From: Pseudomonas oryzagri
Lineage (GTDB): Bacteria > Pseudomonadota > Gammaproteobacteria > Pseudomonadales > Pseudomonadaceae
Length of the DNA: 64,000 nt
Direction of reading: 5' to 3'
NCBI RefSeq assembly: GCF_020831405.1
Contig: NZ_JAJHPU010000042.1
Coordinates: 1-64,000, forward strand
The notes beneath the pieces are model-generated. The model saw only the letters and a program-made list of their open reading frames with translations, did no database searches and had not been told where the DNA came from. Position numbers and translations under genes: made by a program. Of this stretch, positions 8,963 to 17,787 are shown piece after piece. The stretch's first letter is position 1. Each line of letters begins with the position of its first letter.

Positions 8963-8992
8963 CTGTAGGGGCGAATTCATTCGCCCCTACAG
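8963..8992. repeat. Perfect REP-like palindrome
   Basis: CTGTAGGGGCGAAT (8963-8976) and its exact reverse complement (8979-8992) are separated by two bases. This is the most symmetrical member of the dispersed family and would form a 14-bp stem in the operon transcript between two acyl-CoA dehydrogenase genes. Confidence 0.85.
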
Positions 8993-9039
8993 TGGATCGG
9001 GCCCGGAAGCCCGTCATGCAATTGCCCGTGCGCCTGCCC

Positions 9040-10206
9040 TCAGCGGGCGCGCGGCATGCCCAGGCCGAACTGGGCGATCAGCTCGCGCTGGATCTCGTTG
9101 GTGCCGCCGCCGAAGGTGAGGGTCACCGAGGCGCGCACTTCGTAGTCCAGCTCACCGTGCAGCAGGGAGGCCGCCGAGCCTTCGCGGATCAGGCCGTTGG
9201 CACCGACGATCTCCGACAGCCGACGGAGGATCTCGATGGCCGACTCGGAGCCGTAGACCTTGGTGGTCGAGGCCAGCGCCGGCCCCATCTGCCCGCGTTC
9301 GAGGTCGGCGGCGATGCGGAAGTTGATCAGCCGCATGGCTTCCAGACGCGCGTAGCACTCGGCCAGCGCGCTGCGTACCCAGCCGTGGTCGACCGCGCGG
9401 CGACCCTGCTCGTCGGCGCTCCTGGCCCACAGGTAGACGCGGCGGAACAGCCCGGCGACCTTGTCCGACCAGGAGCCCAGGCCCAGGCGCTCGTGGTTGA
9501 GCTGGGCGGTGATCAGCTTCCAACCGCCGTTCAGCTCGCCCACCAGCATGTCGGCCGGCACTTTCACGTTGTCGTAGTAGGTGGCTGCGGTCGGGTTGCT
9601 GCAGGTCGGGATCACCGTGGTCGAGAAGCCCGGCAGCTTGGTGTCGAGGATCAGGATCGACACGCCCTTGTGGCGCGGGCGCTCCGGGTCGGTGCGCGCG
9701 GCCAGCCAGATGTAGTCGGCCGCCTCGGCGCCGGAGGTCCACAATTTGTTGCCGTTGACCACGAAATGGTCGCCCTCCGGGCGCGCGGTGGTCTTCAGCA
9801 TGGCCAGGTCGGAACCGGCGTCCGGCTCGGAGTAGCCGATGGCGAAGATGATCTCGCCGGCGGCGATGCCGGGCAGGAACTTCTCCTTCTGCGCCGCGCT
9901 GCCGTGCTCCATCAGCGCCGGTCCCACCGTGCTGATGGTGACGAAGGGCAGCGGCGCGCCGGCGATGTTGGCTTCCTCGAAGAAGATCAGCTGCTCGGTG
10001 GCCGCGTAGCCCTGGCCGCCGTGCGCCTTCGGCCAGCCGACCGCCAGCCAGCCGTCGCGGCCCATCTGGCGGATGGTCTGGCGGTACAGGTCGCCGCCTT
10101 CCTTGCCGCGCAGCTCGCTGCGCAGCTCCGGGGTCATCAGGTTCTGGAAGTAGTCCCGCACCTTGAGGCGCAGGGCGTGTTGCTCGGGAGTCAGGTCGAC
10201 GAACAT
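9040..10206 (-). CDS. Acyl-CoA dehydrogenase, alpha-like subunit
   Basis: 388-residue acyl-CoA dehydrogenase with the FAIGYSEPDAGSDLAML flavin motif, LWTSGAEAADYIWLAARTDP, and a C-terminal LTFGGGTNEIQRELIAQFGLG stretch that is textbook for the family. A GAGGAG ribosome site sits just before the start. It follows the aldolase gene by 10 bp. The shorter dehydrogenase at 11803-12936 in the same operon lacks these flavin motifs and is the likely partner, as for ChsE1/ChsE2 in Mycobacterium and Scd1A/B in the cholate degrader Stutzerimonas stutzeri Chol1. The proposed reaction is desaturation of a shortened side-chain CoA ester. Confidence 0.85.
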   Translation of the reverse strand: MFVDLTPEQHALRLKVRDYFQNLMTPELRSELRGKEGGDLYRQTIRQMGRDGWLAVGWPKAHGGQGYAATEQLIFFEEANIAGAPLPFVTISTVGPALMEHGSAAQKEKFLPGIAAGEIIFAIGYSEPDAGSDLAMLKTTARPEGDHFVVNGNKLWTSGAEAADYIWLAARTDPERPRHKGVSILILDTKLPGFSTTVIPTCSNPTAATYYDNVKVPADMLVGELNGGWKLITAQLNHERLGLGSWSDKVAGLFRRVYLWARSADEQGRRAVDHGWVRSALAECYARLEAMRLINFRIAADLERGQMGPALASTTKVYGSESAIEILRRLSEIVGANGLIREGSAASLLHGELDYEVRASVTLTFGGGTNEIQRELIAQFGLGMPRAR

Positions 10207-10216
10207 GTTGCGCTCC

Positions 10217-11392
10217 TCAGGCCGCGCCCAGGATCAGGCCACTGGTGGGCACGCCGGTGCCGGCGGTGACCAGCACGTTCTGCGCGCCGGCCACCTGGTT
10301 GACCGAGGTGCCGCGCACCTGGCGCACGCCCTCGGCCACGCCGTTCATGCCGTGGATGTAGGCCTCGCCGAGCTGGCCGCCGTGGGTGTTGATCGGCAGG
10401 CTGCCGCTGCGGGCATGCAGGCCGTCGCGGATGAAGTCCTTGGCCTCGCCGCGCTTGCAGAAGCCGAACTCCTCCAGCTGCGGCAGCACGAACGGGGTGA
10501 AGTGGTCGTAGATCACCGCGGTCTGCAGGTCCTGCGGGCCGAGGCCGGACTGCGCGTACAGCTCGCGGGCCACCACGCCCATCTCCGGCAGACCGGTGAT
10601 GTCCTGGCGGTAGAACGAGGTCATGCTCTGCTGGCCTTCGGCGATGCCCTGCGAGGCGCCCTTGATGATCACCGGCTTCTGCTTGAGGTCGCGGGCGCGC
10701 TCGGCCGAGGTGATGACCATGGCCACCGCGCCGTCGGACTCCTGGCAGCAGTCGAGCAGGTGCAGCGGCTCGCAGATCCAGCGCGAGGCCTGGTGCTCCT
10801 CGAGGGTGATCGGCTTGCCGTAGAAGAATGCCGCCGGGTTGGTGGCGGCGAAGTCGCGCACCGCCACGGCGACGCGGCCGAAGTCCTCGCTGGTGGCACC
10901 GTAGGTGTGCATGTAGCGCTGGGCGAACATGCCGACCCAGGCCGCCGGGGTGTGGAAGCCGTGCGGCATGTACCAGCCGTAGTTGACCGCGTCGAAGATC
11001 GGCGCGCCGCCGAAGTCGTGCGGCTTGCCGAAGCGGTACCAGGAGCGCTCGTTCATCGCCCGGTACACCACCACCACCTTGGCCACGCCGGTGGCCACGG
11101 CCATCGCCGCGTGCATCAGCGGCGCGCAGGCGCCGCCGCCGCCGTGGGGGATCTGCGAGAAGAACTTGACGTTCTTGCAGCCGAGCAGGCGCGCCACCTC
11201 GTACTCGGGCACGTTGTCCATGGTGTAGGAGCTGAAGCCCTCCACCTCGGACGGGTCGATGCCGGCGTCGGCCAGCGCGCCCAGGGTGGCTTCCATGGCC
11301 AGGCGCAGCTCGGTGCGCCCGGAGTTCTTGGAGAATTCGGTCGCGCCGAGGCCGACGATGGCCGCGCGTCCGGAAATCGAATTGCTGGTCAT
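10217..11392 (-). CDS. Thiolase-fold steroid side-chain aldolase (Ltp2/Sal1 type)
   Basis: 391-residue SCP2-thiolase-like protein. The fold landmarks AAIVGLGATEFSKNSGRTELRLA at the N-terminus and INTHGGQLGEAYIHGMNGVAEG near the C-terminus are present. By my hand alignment the position of the thiolase nucleophilic cysteine is glycine in HGGGGACAPLMHA, which fits the aldolase branch that releases a 17-keto steroid by retro-aldol cleavage rather than thiolysis. Ltp2-type aldolases need a DUF35 partner, and the operon encodes one at 12947-13924. A GGAG ribosome site precedes the start. Confidence is good for family and moderate for reaction. Confidence 0.8.
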   Translation of the reverse strand: MTSNSISGRAAIVGLGATEFSKNSGRTELRLAMEATLGALADAGIDPSEVEGFSSYTMDNVPEYEVARLLGCKNVKFFSQIPHGGGGACAPLMHAAMAVATGVAKVVVVYRAMNERSWYRFGKPHDFGGAPIFDAVNYGWYMPHGFHTPAAWVGMFAQRYMHTYGATSEDFGRVAVAVRDFAATNPAAFFYGKPITLEEHQASRWICEPLHLLDCCQESDGAVAMVITSAERARDLKQKPVIIKGASQGIAEGQQSMTSFYRQDITGLPEMGVVARELYAQSGLGPQDLQTAVIYDHFTPFVLPQLEEFGFCKRGEAKDFIRDGLHARSGSLPINTHGGQLGEAYIHGMNGVAEGVRQVRGTSVNQVAGAQNVLVTAGTGVPTSGLILGAA

Positions 11393-11411
11393 ATCCTGTC
11401 TCTCCTGCGCC

Positions 11412-11831
11412 TTACGGCAGCACCAGCGTGGCCGTGCCGGTCACGTGGTTGCCCATGGAGTTCTTGCCCTTCAGCGTCACCTGCACGGTGCGGCTGGCCT
11501 CGTCGCGACCGCTCACCTCGCCGGTGAAGGTCATGGTGTCGCCCGGATAGTTGGGCGCGCCCAGCTTGATCTTGAGGTCGGCGAAGCGCGCCGCGGGGCC
11601 GGCCCACTCCTCCACGTAGCGCTGCGCCAGGCCGCTGGTGGTGAGGATGTTCATGAACACGTGCGGCGAGCCCAGCTCGCGCGCGGCGTCCTTGTCGTGG
11701 TGGCCGGGGAAGTAGTCGCGGGTGGCGATGGCGCCGGCGGTGATCAACTGCACGGTGATCGGGATCGCCAGCTCCGGTAGCGCCTGGCCGGGGAGCACTT
11801 CGTCAAATGCCTTGGTTTTCTTCGAGGTCAT
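11412..11831 (-). CDS. MaoC-like hydratase, small subunit (ChsH1 type)
   Basis: 139-residue single hot-dog MaoC domain. The hydratase motif region reads ATRDYFPGHHDKDAARELG, keeping the Asp and His expected to activate water. It overlaps the upstream dehydrogenase gene by 29 bp, which indicates translational coupling. In steroid degraders a small MaoC protein pairs with a MaoC-DUF35 protein to hydrate the unsaturated side-chain CoA before aldol cleavage, and exactly that set is present here. The same motif is also used by (R)-specific enoyl-CoA hydratases, so the substrate comes from context. Confidence 0.8.
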   Translation of the reverse strand: MTSKKTKAFDEVLPGQALPELAIPITVQLITAGAIATRDYFPGHHDKDAARELGSPHVFMNILTTSGLAQRYVEEWAGPAARFADLKIKLGAPNYPGDTMTFTGEVSGRDEASRTVQVTLKGKNSMGNHVTGTATLVLP

Positions 11832-12936
11832 ATTTCCATCCCAGCTTGTCGTTGTTGGCCAGCCAGTCGCCGAGGCGCTCGAGGGTCGCGGCGCTGCCGC
11901 CGAGGGTGATGCCCAGGGCGCGGCTCCAGTAGAGGTAGCGGTGGATCGGGTAGGTCAGGTCGACGCCGATGCCGCCGTGCACGTGTTGCGCCTTGTGGCC
12001 GACCAGGTGGCCGGCCTCGCAGGCGAGGTATTTGGTGGCCAGCGCCTCGGAGGTCGCCGGCAGGCCGGCGTCGAGACGCCAGACCAGCTGCCAGAGCGCC
12101 GAGCGCAGCGCTTCGACGGCGATGTGCGCGTCGGCCATGCTCATCTGCACCGCCTGGAAGCTGCCGATGGCGCGGTCGAACTGGCGGCGCTCGTTGACGT
12201 ACTCCACGGTGCGGCGGATCTGCTCGGCGGAAACGCCCAGCTGCAGGGCGGCCAACGCGGCGATGGCGCGGCTTTCCAGCCAGTCCAGCGCGGCGACCGG
12301 CAGCAGCGCGTCGCTCGGCACCACCACGGCATCGAAGCGCAGGTCGGCGACCGCCTCGCCCTGGGCGAACACCCCCGCCGTCTTGGCGATGCCGGCGACG
12401 CGCAGGTCGACCAGCAGCAGGCGCGGCGCGCCGCATACGTTGGCCAACAGCAGCGCCTGGCAGACGTTGGCGCCCAGCGGCACGGCGCTCACCGTGCCGT
12501 CCAGTCGCCAGCCGCCTTCGACTTCGCTGGCGTGCAGCGCGATGCCACGGGCGTTGGCCAGGCCGTCCAGCGCCAGGGTCAGCAGGCGCTGGCTCTCGGC
12601 GGCGGCCTGCACGGTTTCGGCGCTGCTGCCTGCGGCGAATCTGGCCAGGGTCGCGGCGGCCAGCTGGTGGCGCCACAGCGGCACCTGGCCGAGCGCGCGG
12701 CCCTGGGCTTCCAGCACCAGCATCAGCTCGGTCATGCCCAGGCCGCTGCCGCCGAAGTCCTCGGGGATGGCCAGGGCGTGCAGGCCGGTCTCCACGCAGC
12801 TCTGCCACAGGCCGGCCATGAACGGCTCGCCGGCGCCGTCGAAGGCGCGCAGGCGGTCGTCCGTGCAGTAGTCGGCGAACAGGCTGCCGGCCATCTCGGC
12901 GATGGCGCGCTGTTCCTCGTTCAGTTCGAAGTCCAT
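11803..12936 (-). CDS. Acyl-CoA dehydrogenase, short beta-like subunit
   Basis: 377-residue acyl-CoA dehydrogenase family protein beginning MDFELNEEQRAIAEMAGSLF. The central flavin-contact motif is poorly conserved, while HVHGGIGVDLTYPIHRYLYWSR is present late. This is the same architecture as the product at 6475-7629, so it is probably the beta-like subunit that pairs with the 9040-10206 product. It lies 10 bp downstream of the MaoC-DUF35 gene and overlaps the small MaoC gene. Confidence 0.8.
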   Translation of the reverse strand: MDFELNEEQRAIAEMAGSLFADYCTDDRLRAFDGAGEPFMAGLWQSCVETGLHALAIPEDFGGSGLGMTELMLVLEAQGRALGQVPLWRHQLAAATLARFAAGSSAETVQAAAESQRLLTLALDGLANARGIALHASEVEGGWRLDGTVSAVPLGANVCQALLLANVCGAPRLLLVDLRVAGIAKTAGVFAQGEAVADLRFDAVVVPSDALLPVAALDWLESRAIAALAALQLGVSAEQIRRTVEYVNERRQFDRAIGSFQAVQMSMADAHIAVEALRSALWQLVWRLDAGLPATSEALATKYLACEAGHLVGHKAQHVHGGIGVDLTYPIHRYLYWSRALGITLGGSAATLERLGDWLANNDKLGWKYDLEENQGI

Positions 12937-12946
12937 GGTCCGCTCC

Positions 12947-13924
12947 TCACTGCGCCACCGGCCGGAACAGCGGCAGGATCAGTTCGTCGTCGAAGGTGTG
13001 GAACTCGACCTGCACGGCCTGGCCGATGGCCAGCTCGTCGCGCTTGACGCCGACCAGGCCGGCGGTCAGGCGCACGCCCTCCTCCAGCTCGATCAGGCCG
13101 ATCGGGTTCGGGTAGTCGAATGGCGGCACTTCCGGGTAGTGCATGACCACGAAGGAATAGATCGTGCCCTTGCCGGAGGACTGCACGCTGTCCCAGTCGA
13201 AGGAATGGCAGCTGGAACACACCGGCGCCGGCGGATGGCGCAGGGTGTTGCAGGCGGTGCAGCGCTGGATCAGCAGCTTGCCCTCGGCGCAGCCTTCCCA
13301 GAAGAAGCGGGTGTCGTCGCTGATGCCGGGCTTGGGCCGCTTGAATTTCGGCACGGCGGGGGCGCTGTCGCCCTCGGCGGCCGGCTTGACCGGGTTGGCC
13401 GGGCGGAACTTGAACACGCGGAACAGCAGCTGGCCGACCTGCTCGTCGCCTTCGGGCTTCTCGGAGAAGAAGCTCATCTTCAGGGTGACGAAGTAGCCGG
13501 TGCCCAGCGCGGTGGTCTTCTCGTCACCCACCGCGTCCAGGCGGGTGGTGTAGTAGAGCTTCTCGCCGAGTTTCACGTAACGGTCGAAGCTCAGGTCCGA
13601 GTTGACCGCCACCACCGAGGCGAAGCCGTTGGCTTCGAGCAGCTTGAGCACCTCGTAGGGGTTCTCGTCGGTGGAGCCCGGCGCATAGTTGTTCATGTGC
13701 AGGCCTTCCAGGCACCAGGCCTGCAGCATGGCCGGCGGTGCGACCAGGCCGCCGTGCTCGCTGCTGGCGGCATAGTCGGCGTCGAGGTACAGCGGGTTGT
13801 CGATGCCCATGACCTCGCACCACTGGCGGATCATCGGCGCGTTGACCGCGTCCCAGGCGTAGACGCGACCGTACTCGCGCCCCACCATGGCCCGCACGGC
13901 GGGCATGAATTCTTGTTCGGCCAA
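12947..13924 (-). CDS. MaoC-DUF35 fusion (ChsH2 type), TTG start
   Basis: 325-residue two-domain protein. Residues about 1-165 form a MaoC/hot-dog domain (VNAPMIRQWCEVMGIDNPLY, then GLVAPPAMLQAW). Residues about 195-325 form a DUF35 domain: a zinc ribbon CTACNTLRHPPAPVCSSC followed by an OB-fold (GKGTIYSFVVMHYPEVPPFDYPNPIGLIEL). I place the start at a TTG at 13924 because AGGAG lies 6-7 bp upstream and no ATG fits. Fusion of MaoC to DUF35 is the hallmark of ChsH2, where the MaoC part joins the hydratase and the DUF35 part activates the Ltp2 aldolase. Both partners are encoded in this operon. Confidence 0.85.
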   Translation of the reverse strand: MAEQEFMPAVRAMVGREYGRVYAWDAVNAPMIRQWCEVMGIDNPLYLDADYAASSEHGGLVAPPAMLQAWCLEGLHMNNYAPGSTDENPYEVLKLLEANGFASVVAVNSDLSFDRYVKLGEKLYYTTRLDAVGDEKTTALGTGYFVTLKMSFFSEKPEGDEQVGQLLFRVFKFRPANPVKPAAEGDSAPAVPKFKRPKPGISDDTRFFWEGCAEGKLLIQRCTACNTLRHPPAPVCSSCHSFDWDSVQSSGKGTIYSFVVMHYPEVPPFDYPNPIGLIELEEGVRLTAGLVGVKRDELAIGQAVQVEFHTFDDELILPLFRPVAQ

Positions 13925-13980
13925 GATGTTCTCCTCGGAGTTGAGGGCGCCCCGCCGCGCGGCGGGCGCGCCGGCTTCGG

Positions 13981-14763
13981 TCATTGATGGGCGGAATTGG
14001 CTGCGGCGAGGAAGGCGGGACTTTCCCCGCCCCCGTGCAGCAGGAGGTTGCAGCCGCTGGCGTAACCGGCCAGCGGCGAGGCGATGTACAGGCAGGCGTT
14101 GCCGATGTCCTCGGGGCTGGCCATGCGCCCGGCCGGGATGGTGGCGGCGACCGCGGCGATGCCCGCCTCGTCGCCGTAGTGCAGGTGCGCCTGCTCGGTG
14201 CGCACCAGGCCCGGGCTGACGGTGACCACGCGCACCTTCGGCGCCCACTCCACCGCCAGCGAGGTCACCAGCGCCAGCACGCCGGCCTTGGCCGCGCCGT
14301 AGGCGGCGGTGCCCGGCGAGGGACGCAGGGCGCTGATGCTGCCGATGAACACGATCACCCCGCCCTGCTCCTGGCGCTGCATCAGCCGGTTGGCGTGCTG
14401 GGCGACGTTGAGCGGGGCGATCAGGTTGAGGCGAATGATGCCCTCGTGGTAGCGCGGCGAAGCCTCGGCGGCCAGCACGTGCGGACTGCCGCCGGCGTTG
14501 TTGACCAGCACGTCGAGACGCCCGCAGCGCTCCTCGATCACCGCGAACAGGGTGGCCAGCGAGTCGGCGTCGCGCACGTCGGCGGCGAGGAATTCGGCCT
14601 GGCGGCCGTCGGCTTGCGGCAATGTCTCCGGGGCGTTGCGACCGCACACCAGCACGCGGGCGCCAGCGGCGAGAAAGCTCTGCGCGATACTGGCGCCGAT
14701 GCCCTTGGTACCGCCGGTGACCAGCACCACCTTGCCGGTGAAATCGAGGTTCTGAGTGGCCAT
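13981..14763 (-). CDS. Short-chain dehydrogenase/reductase
   Basis: 260-residue classical SDR with TGGTKGIGAS near the N-terminus, NNAGGSP, and the YGAAK active-site motif with the upstream serine in GSISALRPS. It is the first minus-strand gene of the side-chain operon, 56 bp before the MaoC-DUF35 start. It faces the enoyl-CoA hydratase gene across a 139-bp divergent promoter region that holds a copy of the shared regulatory motif. A 3-hydroxyacyl-CoA or hydroxysteroid dehydrogenase role fits, but the substrate is not visible in sequence. Confidence 0.8.
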   Translation of the reverse strand: MATQNLDFTGKVVLVTGGTKGIGASIAQSFLAAGARVLVCGRNAPETLPQADGRQAEFLAADVRDADSLATLFAVIEERCGRLDVLVNNAGGSPHVLAAEASPRYHEGIIRLNLIAPLNVAQHANRLMQRQEQGGVIVFIGSISALRPSPGTAAYGAAKAGVLALVTSLAVEWAPKVRVVTVSPGLVRTEQAHLHYGDEAGIAAVAATIPAGRMASPEDIGNACLYIASPLAGYASGCNLLLHGGGESPAFLAAANSAHQ

Positions 14764-14820
14764 TGCAGGCTCCTTTCATGGCTGCATGGCTTCACTCTAG
14801 GGACTGGCCTTCGCCGAACT

Positions 14821-14842
14821 CGTCGTTCAAATGGACGATGAG
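14821..14842 (+). promoter_or_regulatory. Candidate regulon operator, site 2 (divergent)
   Basis: The site reads CGTCGTTC-AAAT-GGACGATGAG on the plus strand. It is nearly palindromic: CTCGTCGTTC ending at 14828 mirrors GGACGATGAG at 8 of 10 positions. It lies 60 bp before the hydratase start and 57 bp before the SDR start, so it could control both operons. Confidence 0.5.
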
Positions 14843-14902
14843 TGAGGGCGGCGTACCTGCGAACAATGCGGCCATCCCTCCTGCCTTATAGAGAGGTCGC
14901 GC

Positions 14903-15688
14903 ATGGCCGCCGACAACCTCCTCCCCGTGCTTCTCGACTTCCCCGCCGAAGGGGTCGCGCGCCTGCGCCTGAACCGCCCGCAGGCCACCAACGCCCTGAG
15001 CCTGGAGCTGCAGGCGCTGCTCTCCCGCCACTTCGCCGAGCTGGGCGAGGATCCTGCGGTGCGCTGCATCGTGCTGACCGGCGGCGACAAGGTGTTCGCC
15101 GCCGGCGGCGACATCACCAGCATGGCCGGGGTCGGTCCCATCGACATCTACCAGCGGCATACCGAGCGGGTCTGGGCGCCGATCCAGCACTGCCCCAAGC
15201 CGGTGATCGCCGCGGTGTGCGGCTACGCCTACGGCGGCGGCTGCGAACTGGCGATGCACGCCGACATCATCGTCGCCGGGCGCGGCGCCAAGTTCTGCCA
15301 GCCGGAAATCCGCATCGGCATCATGCCCGGCATCGGCGGCACCCAGCGCCTGGTGCGCGCGGTGGGCAAGGCCAAGGCGATGCGCATGGCGCTCACCGGC
15401 GCGCCGATCAGCGCCGAGGAAGCGTGGGTCGCCGGGCTGGTCAGCGAACTGGTCGACGACGCCGAGGTGCAGGAGCGCGCCCTGGAGATGGCCCGCGACA
15501 TCGCCGCCATGCCGCCGCTGGCCGCCGAGCAGATCAAGGAGGTGATCCTCGCCGGCATGGACGCCTCGCTGGAGGCGGGCCTCGCCCTGGAGCGCAAGGC
15601 CAACGCCCTGCTGTTCGCCTCGCGCGACCAGAAGGAAGGCATGCAGGCGTTCATCGACAAGCGCAAGCCGCGCTTCGAGGGGCGTTGA
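14903..15688 (+). CDS. Enoyl-CoA hydratase/isomerase (crotonase family)
   Basis: 261-residue crotonase. The oxyanion-hole motif FAAGGDITSM is present, and the two catalytic glutamates lie in CGYAYGGGCELAMHAD and QPEIRIGIMPGIGGTQRL, so full hydratase activity is expected. Transcribed divergently from the side-chain operon. Its last codons are followed by a run of degenerate repeats. A short decayed copy of its 3' end is found at 19215-19262. The enzyme could act in side-chain beta-oxidation or in later ring catabolism. Confidence 0.85.
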   Translation: MAADNLLPVLLDFPAEGVARLRLNRPQATNALSLELQALLSRHFAELGEDPAVRCIVLTGGDKVFAAGGDITSMAGVGPIDIYQRHTERVWAPIQHCPKPVIAAVCGYAYGGGCELAMHADIIVAGRGAKFCQPEIRIGIMPGIGGTQRLVRAVGKAKAMRMALTGAPISAEEAWVAGLVSELVDDAEVQERALEMARDIAAMPPLAAEQIKEVILAGMDASLEAGLALERKANALLFASRDQKEGMQAFIDKRKPRFEGR

Positions 15689-16062
15689 GGCCTGGCGGAT
15701 TCATTCGCCTTGCCGGGAATCTTGGCGAAAAAATTGCCCCTACAGGGAGTTGGGGCGATACACCGGCACGGTAGGGGCGCACTCATTCGCCCTTGCACCG
15801 GATCACAGACCTTCGGCCGCCGCTCGACTCTCCGCGCCCACTCCTGTAAATATCGCCCGCTCGCTTCGCGAACCGGCTGTTCGAGCCGATTCACCCGCCC
15901 GGCATGGATGCTTTCGGTCTCCAGGTAATTGGATTCGACCAGATCCTCTGCAGTCTATTTTTCGTCTCGCACCTCTCCCGTGGCCTCTGGGTCCGTGGTG
16001 GTGCGGGCGGATGCCGTGCGGAAGGGGTCGATTCAAGCCACTTCATCTACAAGGAGGTCGAT
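15689..16062. other. Intergenic region with degenerate repeats
   Basis: 374 bp without a supportable gene. It holds two decayed copies of the dispersed repeat (about 15700-15745 and 15767-15792) and, at the right end, an AAGGAGG ribosome site for the cytochrome gene. No clear promoter or regulon motif is visible. An open frame running into the cytochrome gene from 15904 has no signal peptide or ribosome site and is not the start. Confidence 0.5.
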
Positions 16063-17775
16063 ATGCATACAAAAATATTATCCAGGCTAATTCTCCTGCC
16101 GCTGTTGCTCAGCCCTGTCGCCTTAGTGGCGCAACCGGCCACCATCGACGAGCCGGAAATGACCCCGGTGGCCGCACCGTCCGCGGTCAGAGTCGCCATC
16201 AACAAGGAATACTTCGAAGCCTGCGAAGCGGAACTGGGGCCGTTTCCCCAGGAAACCGTCAACTGCCCGGATGCGGTGCTCATTCCCACCCAGCGCACGC
16301 TGAGCGATGGCAGCGTGGTCGAGGTCGGCGCGGATCTGCCGGCGAGCGTCCCCCGGTTCCGCAACCTCGAAACCGGCCAGCTCACCCACAATCCGGACAC
16401 CCAGCTGTTCGACGACATCACCTCCTGCGACAAGCCCAGCGGAATCTTCCGCGACATGCGCAATGCCGGCTGCGTCCCCGGCAACCGCGTCAAGCACCTG
16501 ACCGGCCAGACCAAGGGCGGTCAAGTGGTCGACTGGGTCTACATGTGCCGCAAGAACAGCAACTTCCCCGGCCAGGACCAGCACTACAACGAACTCGGCC
16601 TGATCGGCTACAACCGCAGCACCGGCAAGACCTGCTTCTTCGCCGGCCAGCCGACGGAAACCCTGAAGATCAAGGGCGAGTGGAAGGTCCGGGTGACCGA
16701 GGACGGCAAGACGGTCGAAACCACCCGTACCGAGGCGGACATCCCGCTGATCGCCGGCGACAAGCTGCCCGCGCCGGGCTTCGCGAAGTTTGATGAAAGG
16801 ATGGTGGTCCACTGGTCGGTGCCGACCCTGGGCGGCTGCACCGGTTGCCACTCCGCCGGCCCCTTCGTGCGCTATCCCTTCAACGAGCCTGTCTGCCTGG
16901 TGAACGGCGGCGGCGACAACTGCAGCATCAGCTTCTCCAGCACCCAAGCCTGCGAAACGCATCTGGCCAAGGAATACGCCGGCAAGGAAAGGCTCAAATA
17001 CCAGTGCCGGGTGCTCAAGCCCAAGCGCCAGCCGGGGATGCTCTATTCGGTGGTGTCGCCGTTCGATCCGAGCAGCGAACTCAACAAGTTCCTGCTGTCG
17101 ATGAGCGATGCCGACAAGAGCGACGGCTACTACAAGGAACTGATGACCACGCCCTGGAACGATCCCAAGCGCCTGGTCGGCCAGGAAGTGCAGGCCTGCA
17201 CGCAGTGCCACGAAATCGGCAACGCGGTGTACGCCAGCACCTTCATCAACTCGCTGTTCTCCCTGCACAAGCGCCTGGACGGCGCCTTCAAGCCGGCCGG
17301 CGACGAGCTGTGGCGCACCCGGCTGTACCTGTCGAACGTCTCGGCGAGCCAGCGCAGCTACAGCTACCACGACAACAAGATCGCCCACGAAGCGATCCTG
17401 CCGATCAAGGTCGACAGCGCATCGGCCAAGGAAGAGAACGAGTCGCGGGCCAAACAGTCGCTGGAGCGCTACCAGCAGGCCCTGCTGAAAATCGACGACT
17501 GCGGCCTGGATCCGCAAACCTGCCAGTGGGATCGCCACTGGACAGTGGCGCGGGTGCAGGAAGAGCCGCTCCAGTATCTGCAGGAGCGCTGCAGCTATTG
17601 CCATGCCCCCGGCATGGCCGAGCCGCTGCTGCAGACCGAAACGGACTTCCGCAAGGCGGCGGTGGCCGAGCGGATCATCGCCCGCCTGAACGAGCCGACC
17701 TATCCGATGCCGCCCAGCGGGCAACTGCCCGGCTCGACCCTGGACATCCTGGCCGCTTACCTGCGCAGCAAATAA
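16063..17775 (+). CDS. Exported triheme c-type cytochrome-like protein
   Basis: 570-residue protein with a Sec signal peptide (MHTKILSRLILLPLLL then ALVAQ) and three CxxCH haem-attachment motifs: CTGCH near residue 262, CTQCH near 381 and CSYCH near 513. Several further cysteines occur as spaced pairs. The C-terminal part with CSYCHAPGM and the end PPSGQLPGSTLDILAAYLRS resembles a small cytochrome c domain; the rest is not a family I recognise. The start at 16063 has a perfect AAGGAGG site. It lies 12 bp before an FMN glutamate-synthase-like gene, so the two are probably co-expressed. It is likely a periplasmic electron carrier or haem enzyme. Its substrate is unknown. Confidence 0.75.
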   Translation: MHTKILSRLILLPLLLSPVALVAQPATIDEPEMTPVAAPSAVRVAINKEYFEACEAELGPFPQETVNCPDAVLIPTQRTLSDGSVVEVGADLPASVPRFRNLETGQLTHNPDTQLFDDITSCDKPSGIFRDMRNAGCVPGNRVKHLTGQTKGGQVVDWVYMCRKNSNFPGQDQHYNELGLIGYNRSTGKTCFFAGQPTETLKIKGEWKVRVTEDGKTVETTRTEADIPLIAGDKLPAPGFAKFDERMVVHWSVPTLGGCTGCHSAGPFVRYPFNEPVCLVNGGGDNCSISFSSTQACETHLAKEYAGKERLKYQCRVLKPKRQPGMLYSVVSPFDPSSELNKFLLSMSDADKSDGYYKELMTTPWNDPKRLVGQEVQACTQCHEIGNAVYASTFINSLFSLHKRLDGAFKPAGDELWRTRLYLSNVSASQRSYSYHDNKIAHEAILPIKVDSASAKEENESRAKQSLERYQQALLKIDDCGLDPQTCQWDRHWTVARVQEEPLQYLQERCSYCHAPGMAEPLLQTETDFRKAAVAERIIARLNEPTYPMPPSGQLPGSTLDILAAYLRSK

Positions 17776-17787
17776 AAGGACATCGCC

